Shown here: positions 26,294-32,983 of the stretch, one piece after another
Layout of the letters: each line of letters starts with the position of its first letter
Position numbering within the stretch: the stretch's first letter is position 1
Assembly (NCBI RefSeq): GCF_900184225.1
Contig: NZ_FXWZ01000003.1
Coordinates: 1,863,684 to 1,927,683 of the forward strand
From: Brevibacterium ihuae
GTDB lineage: Bacteria; Actinomycetota; Actinomycetes; Actinomycetales; Brevibacteriaceae
Reading direction: 5' to 3'
DNA length: 64,000 nt
Translations under genes and position numbers: made by a program
The notes under the pieces: model-generated
Databases searched by the model: none
Seen by the model: only the letters and a program-made list of their open reading frames with translations
Told to the model about the DNA's origin: nothing

Positions 26294-26347
26294 CTCAGCC
26301 TGTCGGCATGACGGGGAGCTGACCCAGCCTGATCTCGCGTCGGGGGG
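26294..26347 (+). repeat. repeat unit 2: two 25-bp repeats, 4-nt spacer
   Basis: Copy C (26294-26318) reads CTCAGCCTG, core TCGGCAT, GACGGGGAG. After CTGA, copy D (26323-26347) reads CCCAGCCTG, core ATCTCGC, GTCGGGGGG. Spacing C to D is again 29 bp and the unit lies 138 bp after unit 1. Core D is the exact reverse complement of core A while both flanks are identical. Confidence 0.7.
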
Positions 26348-26458
26348 ACCGTCCGAGGGTACGCCCCCCGGCGCAGACACCGGCTAGTTAACCGATCCAT
26401 TCCGACCGCGAAGCTACCTTCTGGCGCAGATACCGAATTCTTCACCGACCTCACCTAG

Positions 26459-27398
26459 GGCGTGTCTGACAATGATGTGGTTCGCTGGCTGAGAGCCTGG
26501 GAGCATGTCGAGATTCCAACTGCTCACGGATGCTCAATGGTCTCTGATCGCTGACTTGCTGCCTGCTCCGACCGGCCGCAGGGGCCGGCCCTTCGCTGAT
26601 GCCCGCCAGATGGTCGAGGGCATCATCTACCGCTACCGGTGCGGGATCGCCTGGCGGGATCTGCCCGAGACGTTCGGCAAGTGGCAGACGGTATGGACCT
26701 GGCATCGCCGGATGGCCGACGACGGCACCTGGGACACCGCGCTGGCCCGCTTGGCCGCTCACGCTGACGCGGCCGGCCAGCTCGACTGGTCGCTGTCGGT
26801 GGACTCCACGATCGCGCGTGCTCATCAACACGCAACGAACATCACGCGCCTAAAAAAGGGACTCGTCGAACTACACGAATCCGGACGTCGAGCCGCCTGA
26901 CCACGCGCTGGGCCGGTCCCGGGGTGGGCTGTCGACGAAGACCCATCAGCTCGTCGACGGCCACGGACTGCCGTTGGTCACCGTGTGCACCGCCGGCCAG
27001 GACGGCGACTGCCCGATGCTCATCCCGCTCATGGATCAGCTGCGGGTCCAGCGCCCCGGACTCGGTAGCGCCCGCACCCGGCCGACAGCACTGCTGGGCG
27101 ATAAGGCGTACTCCTCGCGGGCCAATCGTGCCTACCTGCGCAGCCGCCGGATTGAAGCAGTCATCCCCGAGCCGAACGATCAACAGGGCCACCGCAAGCG
27201 CCGCGGCTCCAAGGGCGGCAGGCCGCCGAAGTTCGACGCCGAGAAGTACCGGGGCAGGAACGTCATCGAGCGCGGCTACAGCCGCCTGAAGCAGTGGCGG
27301 GCCCTGGCCACCCGCTACGACAAACTCGCCATCGTCTACCGCGCAGCAGTCGTGCTCAATGCGGCTATTGCGTGGCTACACCATTTATCGGACACGCC
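26459..27398 (+). mobile_element. IS5-family (IS427-like group) insertion sequence
   Basis: A 940-bp element with imperfect inverted ends: GGCGTGTCTGACAA on the left, and on the right the complement of GGCGTGTCCGATAA. It is flanked by a 4-bp CTAG target duplication (26455-26458 and 27399-27402). Two overlapping transposase frames span it. Intact ends and duplication suggest a fairly recent insertion into the island. Confidence 0.9.
26505..26900 (+). CDS. IS5-family transposase, first frame (N-terminal part)
   Basis: 131 residues. LTDAQWSLIADLLP and GIAWRDLPETFGKWQTVWTW are the DUF4096-type N-terminus of these transposases, and SVDSTIARAHQHA supplies the first catalytic Asp. The frame shifts at the A6 run (26852-26857) after NITRLK; beyond this point the residues no longer look like transposase. 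Production of the full enzyme needs a +1 shift or loss of one A by slippage. Confidence 0.88.
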   Translation: MSRFQLLTDAQWSLIADLLPAPTGRRGRPFADARQMVEGIIYRYRCGIAWRDLPETFGKWQTVWTWHRRMADDGTWDTALARLAAHADAAGQLDWSLSVDSTIARAHQHATNITRLKKGLVELHESGRRAA

Positions 27399-27402
27399 CT
27401 AG
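26854..27402 (+). CDS. IS5-family transposase, second frame (C-terminal part)
   Basis: Open from just after TAA 26851-26853. It reads NPDVEPPDHALGRSRGGLST, then LLGDKAYSSRANR with the second Asp, and VIERGYSRLKQWRALATRYD with the Glu, completing a DDE triad. It lies in the +1 frame relative to the first part and has no strong start, so it is made as a frameshift fusion. Its TAG stop (27400-27402) is supplied by the CTAG target duplication outside the IS end. Confidence 0.85.
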   Translation, partial: KRDSSNYTNPDVEPPDHALGRSRGGLSTKTHQLVDGHGLPLVTVCTAGQDGDCPMLIPLMDQLRVQRPGLGSARTRPTALLGDKAYSSRANRAYLRSRRIEAVIPEPNDQQGHRKRRGSKGGRPPKFDAEKYRGRNVIERGYSRLKQWRALATRYDKLAIVYRAAVVLNAAIAWLHHLSDTP

Positions 27403-27407
27403 AAGTC

Positions 27408-27432
27408 ATGCCCCTTCACCGGGGCATTTTTT
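27408..27432 (+). terminator. intrinsic terminator 1 upstream of the excisionase gene
   Basis: Stem ATGCCCC/GGGGCAT, loop TTCACC, then six T. It is a textbook factor-independent terminator just right of the IS. Confidence 0.85.
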
Positions 27433-27460
27433 ATGCCCAAAATCCATAGTCCAACCACCC

Positions 27461-27489
27461 AACCCCGACTCACACAGTCGGGGTTTTTT
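27461..27489 (+). terminator. intrinsic terminator 2 upstream of the excisionase gene
   Basis: Stem AACCCCGACT/AGTCGGGGTT, loop CACAC, with the stem running into a T-run that ends at 27489. It lies 27 bp before the start of the excisionase-like gene and would block read-through from integrase or IS. Confidence 0.88.
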
Positions 27490-27515
27490 CATGCCCAAAT
27501 CCGAAAGGAGCACCC

Positions 27516-27734
27516 ATGCCGACCAAGATCACGCCCGAGCTCACCATCGCTCAGGCAGCAGAAATCACCGGCACCTCAGCACCGACCATCCGCCGGTGGA
27601 TCTCCAACGGGGAGTTGCGAGCCTACCGATACGGAAAGCGCGTCATCCGCATCGCCTACGACGATCTGATGAAGCTCCGCCGCGAGGTCAACCCGACCAC
27701 CTTCACCAAGCAGAACGGCGGTGACTCTGCGTGA
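27516..27734 (+). CDS. excisionase-like MerR-type HTH protein
   Basis: 72 residues. LTIAQAAEITGTSAPTIRRW and SNGELRAYRYGKRVIRIAYD are the signature of the small excisionase/HTH_17 family. It probably binds the attachment arms and biases the integrase to excision, or regulates the module. GAAAGGAG lies before ATG 27516. It ends in a 4-bp overlap with the next gene, starting a run of overlapping genes up to 30654. Confidence 0.8.
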   Translation: MPTKITPELTIAQAAEITGTSAPTIRRWISNGELRAYRYGKRVIRIAYDDLMKLRREVNPTTFTKQNGGDSA

Positions 27735-28027
27735 TCCACACAAAAGAGAATCGCCTCGGCGGGCAAACCGAGGCGATGAAATCCAGCAATGTGGTGGGCG
27801 CAGGATCTGGCTCGATTGTAGCCCAGATGGCACTGGCAGACGAAGATCTCGACCGGGCTCACGCGCTCGTCGTGCTCGTCGAGGACCGGACCGGACGATA
27901 CCGGCGCCGGCTCTACCTCAGCCTCCGTTCCGCTGAGCGGGCAGTAGCGCGAGCCAACGCCCGAGGCGCAGATGCTCGTGCGATCCTCTGCCGCATCACC
28001 CCCGTCGAGGACGGTGAGGCGCAGTGA
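27731..28027 (+). CDS. hypothetical island protein
   Basis: 98 residues, GTG start overlapping the previous stop. The N-terminal third is Gly/Ser/Ala-rich (NVVGAGSGSIVAQMALADED); the rest is a compact basic domain (RRRLYLSLRSAERAVARANA). No family recognised. Coupling to both neighbours supports it as a real gene. Confidence 0.6.
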   Translation: MIHTKENRLGGQTEAMKSSNVVGAGSGSIVAQMALADEDLDRAHALVVLVEDRTGRYRRRLYLSLRSAERAVARANARGADARAILCRITPVEDGEAQ

Positions 28028-28299
28028 GCAGGACATTCGACACCGAAGAAGCCCGCCGACTTTACGACATCGCCTACTCGACCGGCTACCGGCACGGAGA
28101 GCAGCAGGCCCGCCTCACCGACACCAGCTTCATCGAGGCCGTGGCGAGGCAGGTCCGGGCCGGCGAATACCTTGAAGGGCAGATCAGCGCCGTCATCCGT
28201 GGCACCATCGACGGGCTCAATGCCCGCGCCGCCCGCGAGAAGATGACCGCCGAGGCCGAGGCACGCGGTGACTCCCGGAATCGGGGTGAGCGCCGATGA
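28024..28299 (+). CDS. hypothetical island protein
   Basis: 91 residues, GTG start in a 4-bp overlap. It is mostly helical and charged: TEEARRLYDIAYSTGYRHGE, then GLNARAAREKMTAEAEARGD. No family recognised. It is coupled to the ATPase gene downstream by another 4-bp overlap, so a helper role in the same process is possible. Confidence 0.6.
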   Translation: MSRTFDTEEARRLYDIAYSTGYRHGEQQARLTDTSFIEAVARQVRAGEYLEGQISAVIRGTIDGLNARAAREKMTAEAEARGDSRNRGERR

Positions 28300-29585
28300 G
28301 CGAAGTGTTCAACTACTCACCCGAGGAACTGGTGGATCTCCCCAGGCCGCAGCGCCGGGCTCAGATCACTTGGGCATCGGAGATCGAGCCTGAGCCGGTC
28401 GTGTGGGCGTGGGAGGACAACGGCGAGGGACGCATCCCTTCCGGTTCGCTCTCCGTCGCCGCCGGCAGGGAAGGGACCGGGAAGTCCTCGTTCGGGATCT
28501 GGTTGGCCGCTCAGATCGCTGCGGGGGCTCTCCCCGGATCGTTCCACGCACAGCCGCGTCGCGTGTTCTACGTCGCGGTCGAGGATTCGTGGAAGCACAC
28601 CCTCGTCCCTCGGCTCATCGCCGCCGGCGCGGACCGCAGCATGGTCGGCAGGTTCGAAGTCGTCAACGACATCGACGAGCAGGTCGAGATGTCGCTGCCC
28701 GCGGACAACAATCTGCTCGAGGAAGCGATCGTGCAGAACGATGTCGGCCTCGTCGTCATCGACCCGCTCATGTCGGTCATCGGTGCGAGGATCGACACCC
28801 ACCGTGAAAGGGAGGTCCGCACGGCACTGGATCCCCTCGCACGGATCGCGGATCGAACCGGTGCAGTCGTCCTGGGGATCGCGCATTTCAACAAGTCTTC
28901 CAGCGGAGATCCTGCCTCGCTCATCACCGGATCCGGTGCGTTCAAGAACGTGCCGCGCTCGGTGTTCGGGTTCGCTCGTGACGAGGACGATGAGAACGGC
29001 GGGCGGATCCTCTCGCAGGTGAAGAACAGCCTCGGGCGCGACGATCTGCCGAACCTCGCCTACCGGATCGACAGCGCGCTCGTGGAGACTCCGAAGGGGC
29101 CTGCGGTCACCGGACGGTTCACCCTGCTCGGTGAGTCCGACAAATCGGTCTCCGATGTTCTACGAGCCGGGTTCAGCGGCGACGCCGAGGACCGGAACGA
29201 GGCTCAGCAGTTCGTCCTCGACTACCTGCTCGAGCGCACCCCGCCGGAAGCTCCTGCCGGCGACGTACTCAAAGCGGGACGCGCAGCGGGATTCTCCGAT
29301 CAGTCATCGAAGGATGCTCGCCGCCGGTCCAAGAACCCCAGGATCCTCTCCGCGAAGTCCGATTTCGGGGGCGGCTGGGTCTGGCAGGTCAGCACTCAAG
29401 GTGGCACCGAAGGTAGCGAAGGTGTCAGGGATCAGGACTCTGCGACCACCGCCACCTACGCGCCACCTTCACCCGACCCCGCACCCCAGAAGCAGGGGCG
29501 GGACACCACCTGCGCCGCCTGCGGCAACGTCCTCCACCAAGGCTCCTGCGTCCGCTGTCAGGTCGAGGGGAGGCGATCAGCATGA
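28296..29585 (+). CDS. RepA-like AAA ATPase (RecA fold)
   Basis: A 429-residue protein. Walker A AAGREGTGKSS lies near residue 60 and Walker B VGLVVIDPLMSVIG near 150; GSGAFKNVPRSVFGFARDED matches the RepA/DnaB-like group found in plasmids, phages and satellites. A winged-helix-like part follows (GDVLKAGRAAGFSDQSSKDA). The C-terminus carries a small zinc ribbon, CAACGN then CVRCQ. It probably acts in replication or copy control of the excised element. No separate primase or origin is recognised nearby. Confidence 0.82.
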   Translation: MSEVFNYSPEELVDLPRPQRRAQITWASEIEPEPVVWAWEDNGEGRIPSGSLSVAAGREGTGKSSFGIWLAAQIAAGALPGSFHAQPRRVFYVAVEDSWKHTLVPRLIAAGADRSMVGRFEVVNDIDEQVEMSLPADNNLLEEAIVQNDVGLVVIDPLMSVIGARIDTHREREVRTALDPLARIADRTGAVVLGIAHFNKSSSGDPASLITGSGAFKNVPRSVFGFARDEDDENGGRILSQVKNSLGRDDLPNLAYRIDSALVETPKGPAVTGRFTLLGESDKSVSDVLRAGFSGDAEDRNEAQQFVLDYLLERTPPEAPAGDVLKAGRAAGFSDQSSKDARRRSKNPRILSAKSDFGGGWVWQVSTQGGTEGSEGVRDQDSATTATYAPPSPDPAPQKQGRDTTCAACGNVLHQGSCVRCQVEGRRSA

Positions 29586-29779
29586 CCGACCGCTGGACAG
29601 ACGACGAGGGGCACCAGTGGCCGATCACCGGCCACTGGTGCGCCGCCTGCGGCCTCCCCCTCATCCCGACCGACGACTCCACCATCCACCCCGGCTGCGA
29701 GGTGGAGAACGCCCAGGCAGAGCACACTCTCGTCGCCGGCACCGCAACCGACCCCACCACTGAAAGGCCCGCCCCATGA
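29582..29779 (+). CDS. small Cys-rich island protein
   Basis: 65 residues. One CAAC pair and a later HPGC suggest a single metal site (HWCAACGLPL, STIHPGCE). It begins MTD, like the next four genes. Coupled to both neighbours by 4-bp overlaps. Function unknown. Confidence 0.55.
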   Translation: MTDRWTDDEGHQWPITGHWCAACGLPLIPTDDSTIHPGCEVENAQAEHTLVAGTATDPTTERPAP

Positions 29780-30093
29780 CCGACCGCATCATTCCCAGCT
29801 ACGACCAGAACGGCGACCTCGCCGGCGTCCTCAACATCGACGACGTGGAACGCGACCTCGACCGGGTGACCGCAGCCGCCATCGCCAGTCTCGACGATGA
29901 CCGGAAGACCATCATCGACCGCCTGAACGAAGCTCTCGCCGGACAGTCCGAGGCCTTCAAGGTCACCGCCCTCAAGGGCACCATCGCGGACATCCTCGAG
30001 ACGTTCGCCGCGATCGTCGACGTGACCGAAGCCCTCGGCGTCCCGACCCGGCAGAAACTCCGGGAGACCTTCACCGAGGAGGCACAGCGATGA
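29776..30093 (+). CDS. hypothetical helical island protein
   Basis: 105 residues, no signal or membrane helix. Helical segments VERDLDRVTAAAIASLDDDR and ILETFAAIVDVTEALGVPTR. Family not recognised; translationally coupled within the small-gene train. Confidence 0.55.
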   Translation: MTDRIIPSYDQNGDLAGVLNIDDVERDLDRVTAAAIASLDDDRKTIIDRLNEALAGQSEAFKVTALKGTIADILETFAAIVDVTEALGVPTRQKLRETFTEEAQR

Positions 30094-30290
30094 CCGACTT
30101 CGGCACCGACGACGCCCGCCTCGACCAGCGGCTCAGCCTGCTCTGGGACAAGCTCACCCGGAACAGCCGGGAGACCGCGGCCCTCAAACCAGCCGTGCGG
30201 ACCTTCGAGAAGCGCCTCGACCGGCTCGAGGAAGCCGTGGCGCAGCTCCGAACCGAGATGAACACCCTCAACCCCAAGGACCAGCCATGA
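30090..30290 (+). CDS. small coiled-coil island protein
   Basis: 66 residues, nearly all one helix with heptad character (RTFEKRLDRLEEAVAQLRTE). It resembles short phage coiled-coil proteins. It begins MTD and overlaps both neighbours by 4 bp. Confidence 0.55.
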   Translation: MTDFGTDDARLDQRLSLLWDKLTRNSRETAALKPAVRTFEKRLDRLEEAVAQLRTEMNTLNPKDQP

Positions 30291-30517
30291 CCGACTGGAA
30301 AGCCCGGTACGAGACCGAACGTGAACGCGCCGACCAGCTGCAAGCCCGCGTCGATGAACTCCTCGCCGGAGGCAGATACCTCCTCGACCTCGAGGAGAAA
30401 GCCCGCACCAAAGCCGACATCCTCGACTACCTCCTCGCAGACATCACCGCCCGACTCCCCGCCGCGCTCACCCGCTACGGATACGTCGAACTCCACCCCA
30501 GGAAGGACACACCATGA
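30287..30517 (+). CDS. small coiled-coil island protein
   Basis: 76 residues. The N-terminal helix ARYETERERADQLQARVDEL is a clear coiled coil; the rest (KADILDYLLADITARLPAAL) is helical. No family recognised. It begins MTD; 4-bp overlaps on both sides. Confidence 0.55.
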   Translation: MTDWKARYETERERADQLQARVDELLAGGRYLLDLEEKARTKADILDYLLADITARLPAALTRYGYVELHPRKDTP

Positions 30518-30654
30518 CCGATGAAGAAACCGAACTCGTCCGCCGGCTGTTCGGCACACCCGGCACACCGGACCCCGACAACCCACCCGACGAGCCCACC
30601 GAACCCGACGAGCCTACCGACCTGACAGCAATTACCCGCCTGTTCAACAAATGA
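30514..30654 (+). CDS. very small acidic island protein
   Basis: 46 residues, ATG at 30514 inside the ATGA overlap with the previous stop, ending TGA 30652-30654. The middle is a run of Pro, Asp, Glu and Thr (DEPTEPDEPTD), and the ends carry similar RRLFGT and TRLFNK motifs. The coupled start and MTD N-terminus shared with its four upstream neighbours support expression. Confidence 0.5.
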   Translation: MTDEETELVRRLFGTPGTPDPDNPPDEPTEPDEPTDLTAITRLFNK

Positions 30655-30663
30655 GGAGCACCC

Positions 30664-31431
30664 ATGTTCAACACCATCAGCAACAACTACGACGACAACA
30701 CCACCACCGCCGGCCTCGTGCAGAAGGCCCTGACCGCGATCGGCGTCAAGATCCCCGAGTTCGCCAGCCGCCCCGCAATCGGCGCACCCGCCGGCGACCT
30801 CAAGGACCGCGTGTTCAAGTGCTACGCCAACGGCACCGACCCGATCACCGACCCCGGCGTGCGAGACGAACTGCTGCGCGAACTCCTCGCCCAGCGGTTC
30901 AACACCGACCAGCTCCACCGGATCGAACAATCCAAGGCCCGACTGCAGCACTACATCGACCACGCCGACACCATCACCAAGAAGATCCGTGAGAAGTTCA
31001 CCGCGGCCGTCGACACCCTCGAATCCGCACACGAGTCGCTCGGCCCCGTCGACCTCTACGACATCAAGGGCGGAACACTCACCGAGGACGCCGCACAGCG
31101 CCGAAAAGCACAGGAAGCCCTCGCTGTCACCGAAACGATCCTCACCCACTGGGGATCCGTGTTCCCGCTCATCACCCGCCAGAACCCCGGCGTCGCACAC
31201 CGAGAACCGCACCTGCGGTTCATGGCACCCACCCTCGAGCAGACCGAGAACCATCGGCTCGCAGGAGGTAGACGAGCAGACGGCAAGATGCTCACCGTGT
31301 GGGACGCGCTCGGCATGCCCATCACCGTCGAGCTCGCCACCGAACCCAGCGAAGTCAACGCCCGCTACGAAACCATCCACGCTGCGGCGAAGAAGCGAGC
31401 CGCCACCGCACGAAGCCAGATCCGACTCTGA
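30664..31431 (+). CDS. hypothetical island protein
   Basis: 255 residues, 9 bp after the previous gene with GAGGAG before ATG 30664. It is mainly alpha-helical, for example RIEQSKARLQHYIDHADTIT and AVDTLESAHESLGPVDLYDI, without membrane segments. Family not recognised. It is the last gene of the excisionase-ATPase transcription unit: a strong terminator lies 26 bp downstream. Confidence 0.65.
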   Translation: MFNTISNNYDDNTTTAGLVQKALTAIGVKIPEFASRPAIGAPAGDLKDRVFKCYANGTDPITDPGVRDELLRELLAQRFNTDQLHRIEQSKARLQHYIDHADTITKKIREKFTAAVDTLESAHESLGPVDLYDIKGGTLTEDAAQRRKAQEALAVTETILTHWGSVFPLITRQNPGVAHREPHLRFMAPTLEQTENHRLAGGRRADGKMLTVWDALGMPITVELATEPSEVNARYETIHAAAKKRAATARSQIRL

Positions 31432-31456
31432 GCAGAACACCCCAGTGCCGGCAGTA

Positions 31457-31490
31457 CCGCCCCGAACAGGACACCACCTGTTCGGGGCGG
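31457..31490 (+). terminator. terminator of the main island operon
   Basis: A perfect 14-bp stem, CCGCCCCGAACAGG and its complement, with loop ACACCA. It closes the 27516-31431 unit. Confidence 0.8.
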
Positions 31491-31854
31491 TCCCTCGTCC
31501 GACCGGGGTATCCGAACGGGGTATAGGGTGGCACCAAGCACCACGCCCCACCCTCGTCGACCGAGGGGCAGGGGCCACCCCGTCCGGCACCTAGCGAAAT
31601 CTCCCCGCCTCAGACGGCTGTTTGACGCCCCTTTTGACCTGTATGACTCCTTGACACCCAGGGGCGCCCCCGGTCCCCTTCCGGCCCAGGGCGCACGCGC
31701 GGCATAGCGACACACACACGGCCGAAATCCACAGATCAGTCTGCTGTTTCCACGGCTGGGTTTGCATTACCTGGGGGAGGCCTCCCCACCGTGTCCTGAG
31801 GCACCCGAGCTGCAAGGCAGAGCTTCCCTCTCTCGTCGCGGCTAGGATCTCGGC
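31491..31854. other. noncoding region before the HIRAN gene
   Basis: About 360 bp with no supported gene. It opens with two GGGGTAT motifs (31504-31526) and pyrimidine-rich runs, then an AT-richer part near 31720-31770. It ends in the putative promoter of the HIRAN gene. Confidence 0.4.
31843..31848 (+). promoter_or_regulatory. -10 element TAGGAT, probably leaderless
   Basis: TAGGAT ends 6 nt before the ATG of the HIRAN gene (31855), leaving no room for a ribosome-binding site. A leaderless transcript is likely. Confidence 0.45.
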
Positions 31855-32352
31855 ATGGGTGTGATCGAGTGGTTCAAGCGGCATTTCAAGGGCCAGCTGC
31901 CGTTGCCTGTCGTTCGCGTGGAGCGTGGCCGAAGTGATCCTCGGCCGGCTACTCCACCCCGCCCAACTCCGAAGCGTGACCGGCAGCCGGTGCATCCGGC
32001 AGCGGGGTTCACGGTGTCGTTCTCGAGGGTGAGGGCGTTCCCGGATCTGCTGACGAGACGCATGAAGATCGTGGGCATCGGGAACTACCTGACATTCGAG
32101 CAGCGGGAGGATCCGTGTCCGAGGTTCGTCGTCCTGGTCGCGGAGCCCGATAACCCTGTGGATCCGAATGCTGTAACGGTCGGGTCGATGGAGGGCGTGA
32201 AGATCGGCTACATCGCGGCGGGGACTGCGAAGGCGTACCACGAGGTTGTGGCCGCTGCGGGTGCCGTGAAGGTGCCGTGCTCGCAGGAGGGGAGCAAGTG
32301 GTGGATCGAGGTTCCGAGACTGCCGGCCCTGCGGAAGGCAGTTGGCGTCTGA
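31855..32352 (+). CDS. HIRAN-domain protein
   Basis: A 165-residue protein. A basic, proline-rich N-terminus of about 50 residues precedes a HIRAN-like domain (residues about 70-150) with KIVGIGNYLTFEQRED, LVAEPDNPVDPNAVTV and KIGYIAAGTAKAYHEV. HIRAN domains bind single-stranded 3' DNA ends or damaged DNA. It is free-standing here, without helicase or nuclease fusion. The position between the operon terminator and attR is a typical cargo zone, so a DNA-sensing or defence role is possible but unproven. Confidence 0.7.
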   Translation: MGVIEWFKRHFKGQLPLPVVRVERGRSDPRPATPPRPTPKRDRQPVHPAAGFTVSFSRVRAFPDLLTRRMKIVGIGNYLTFEQREDPCPRFVVLVAEPDNPVDPNAVTVGSMEGVKIGYIAAGTAKAYHEVVAAAGAVKVPCSQEGSKWWIEVPRLPALRKAVGV

Positions 32353-32380
32353 GCAGGTCCCGCGAGGATCCCTGTTCCGG

Positions 32381-32386
32381 TACACT
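32381..32386 (+). promoter_or_regulatory. -10 element TACACT, probably leaderless
   Basis: TACACT ends 6 nt before ATG 32393, the same arrangement as at 14652 and 31843. Confidence 0.4.
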
Positions 32387-32392
32387 TAGACC

Positions 32393-32889
32393 ATGAGCAG
32401 GGGTCTGGGGAGAGTCGAGCAGGGTGTCCTCGAGCACCGCGCCGAACACCCGTCCGCGACCACCCGGCATACCGCCGAGCACATCTACGGCGGGCTGGCC
32501 ACTGAGGCCCAGATGCGAGCCGTTCGCCGTGCTGTGGCGCGGGACTGGTCGAGAAGGGTCTGATCGTCCCGTCTGCCCCTGTTTCCGTGCCGTCTGAGTG
32601 TGGTCTGATCCGTGCTGAGATCGACCGGCTCGCCGCCACGGGTGAGGCGTTCGACGCGGACACGGTGCGCAGCCGGTTCGCCGGCGATGACACCGACAGC
32701 ATCACCGTCCGGGAAGCCCTCTACCATCGCCCTCGGCCGATCGCGGCTCACGCCGGTGGGGCCGCTCGCCGGGGTGTGATCTCGCCGGTGGGGGTGGTGT
32801 GGAGTGGTCGCAGCTCAAGGAAGTCGGGCCGGAACCTGCTGTGGCTGGGTGCGCCCAGATTATTGGAAGCCCGTCAACAAATTAGTTGA
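32393..32889 (+). pseudogene. frameshifted HTH-like regulator gene
   Basis: The first frame gives 56 residues, MSRGLGRVEQGVLEHRAEHP to AQMRAVRRAVARDWSRRV, then TGA at 32561. From about 32545 another frame (+2 nt) reads LVEKGLIVPSAPVSVPSECG and stays open to 32889. The natural continuation of RRAVAR is clearly LVEKGLI, so a 2-nt insertion or 1-nt loss split the gene. The N-terminal part resembles small actinobacterial HTH proteins (LGRVEQ, AQMRAVRRAVA). It could still give a short 56-residue product from the leaderless promoter. Confidence 0.5.
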
Positions 32890-32983
32890 CAGGGGGAAAG
32901 TTATTCACAACAATGAGGTTATTGCTCCCCGTCGTCCTAGCGGATTGGCGGGGAATTTTTTCCCAGTTTCCGCAGGAGCCGTG

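Larger units (their letters stand above)
25989..26458. other. noncoding zone of the island with paired repeats
   Basis: About 470 bp between the integrase and the IS. Short frames exist but their codons do not respect the repeat units, so I see no protein gene. The two duplicated units below are its main content. An arm of six C at 26363-26368 and runs of G give further hairpin potential. The IS insertion ends it. Confidence 0.5.

Noticed and set aside
26046-26387. Open frame of 113 codons over the repeat zone
   Set aside because: The 29-bp repeat step changes codon phase between copies, no good start signal is present, and the residues look like no family. The conserved pattern is at DNA or RNA level.
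32804-32983. Longer N-terminus for the NYN protein
   Set aside because: The added 60 residues lie in the broken HTH gene region and lack NYN similarity. AGGAG before ATG 32984 supports the shorter form.
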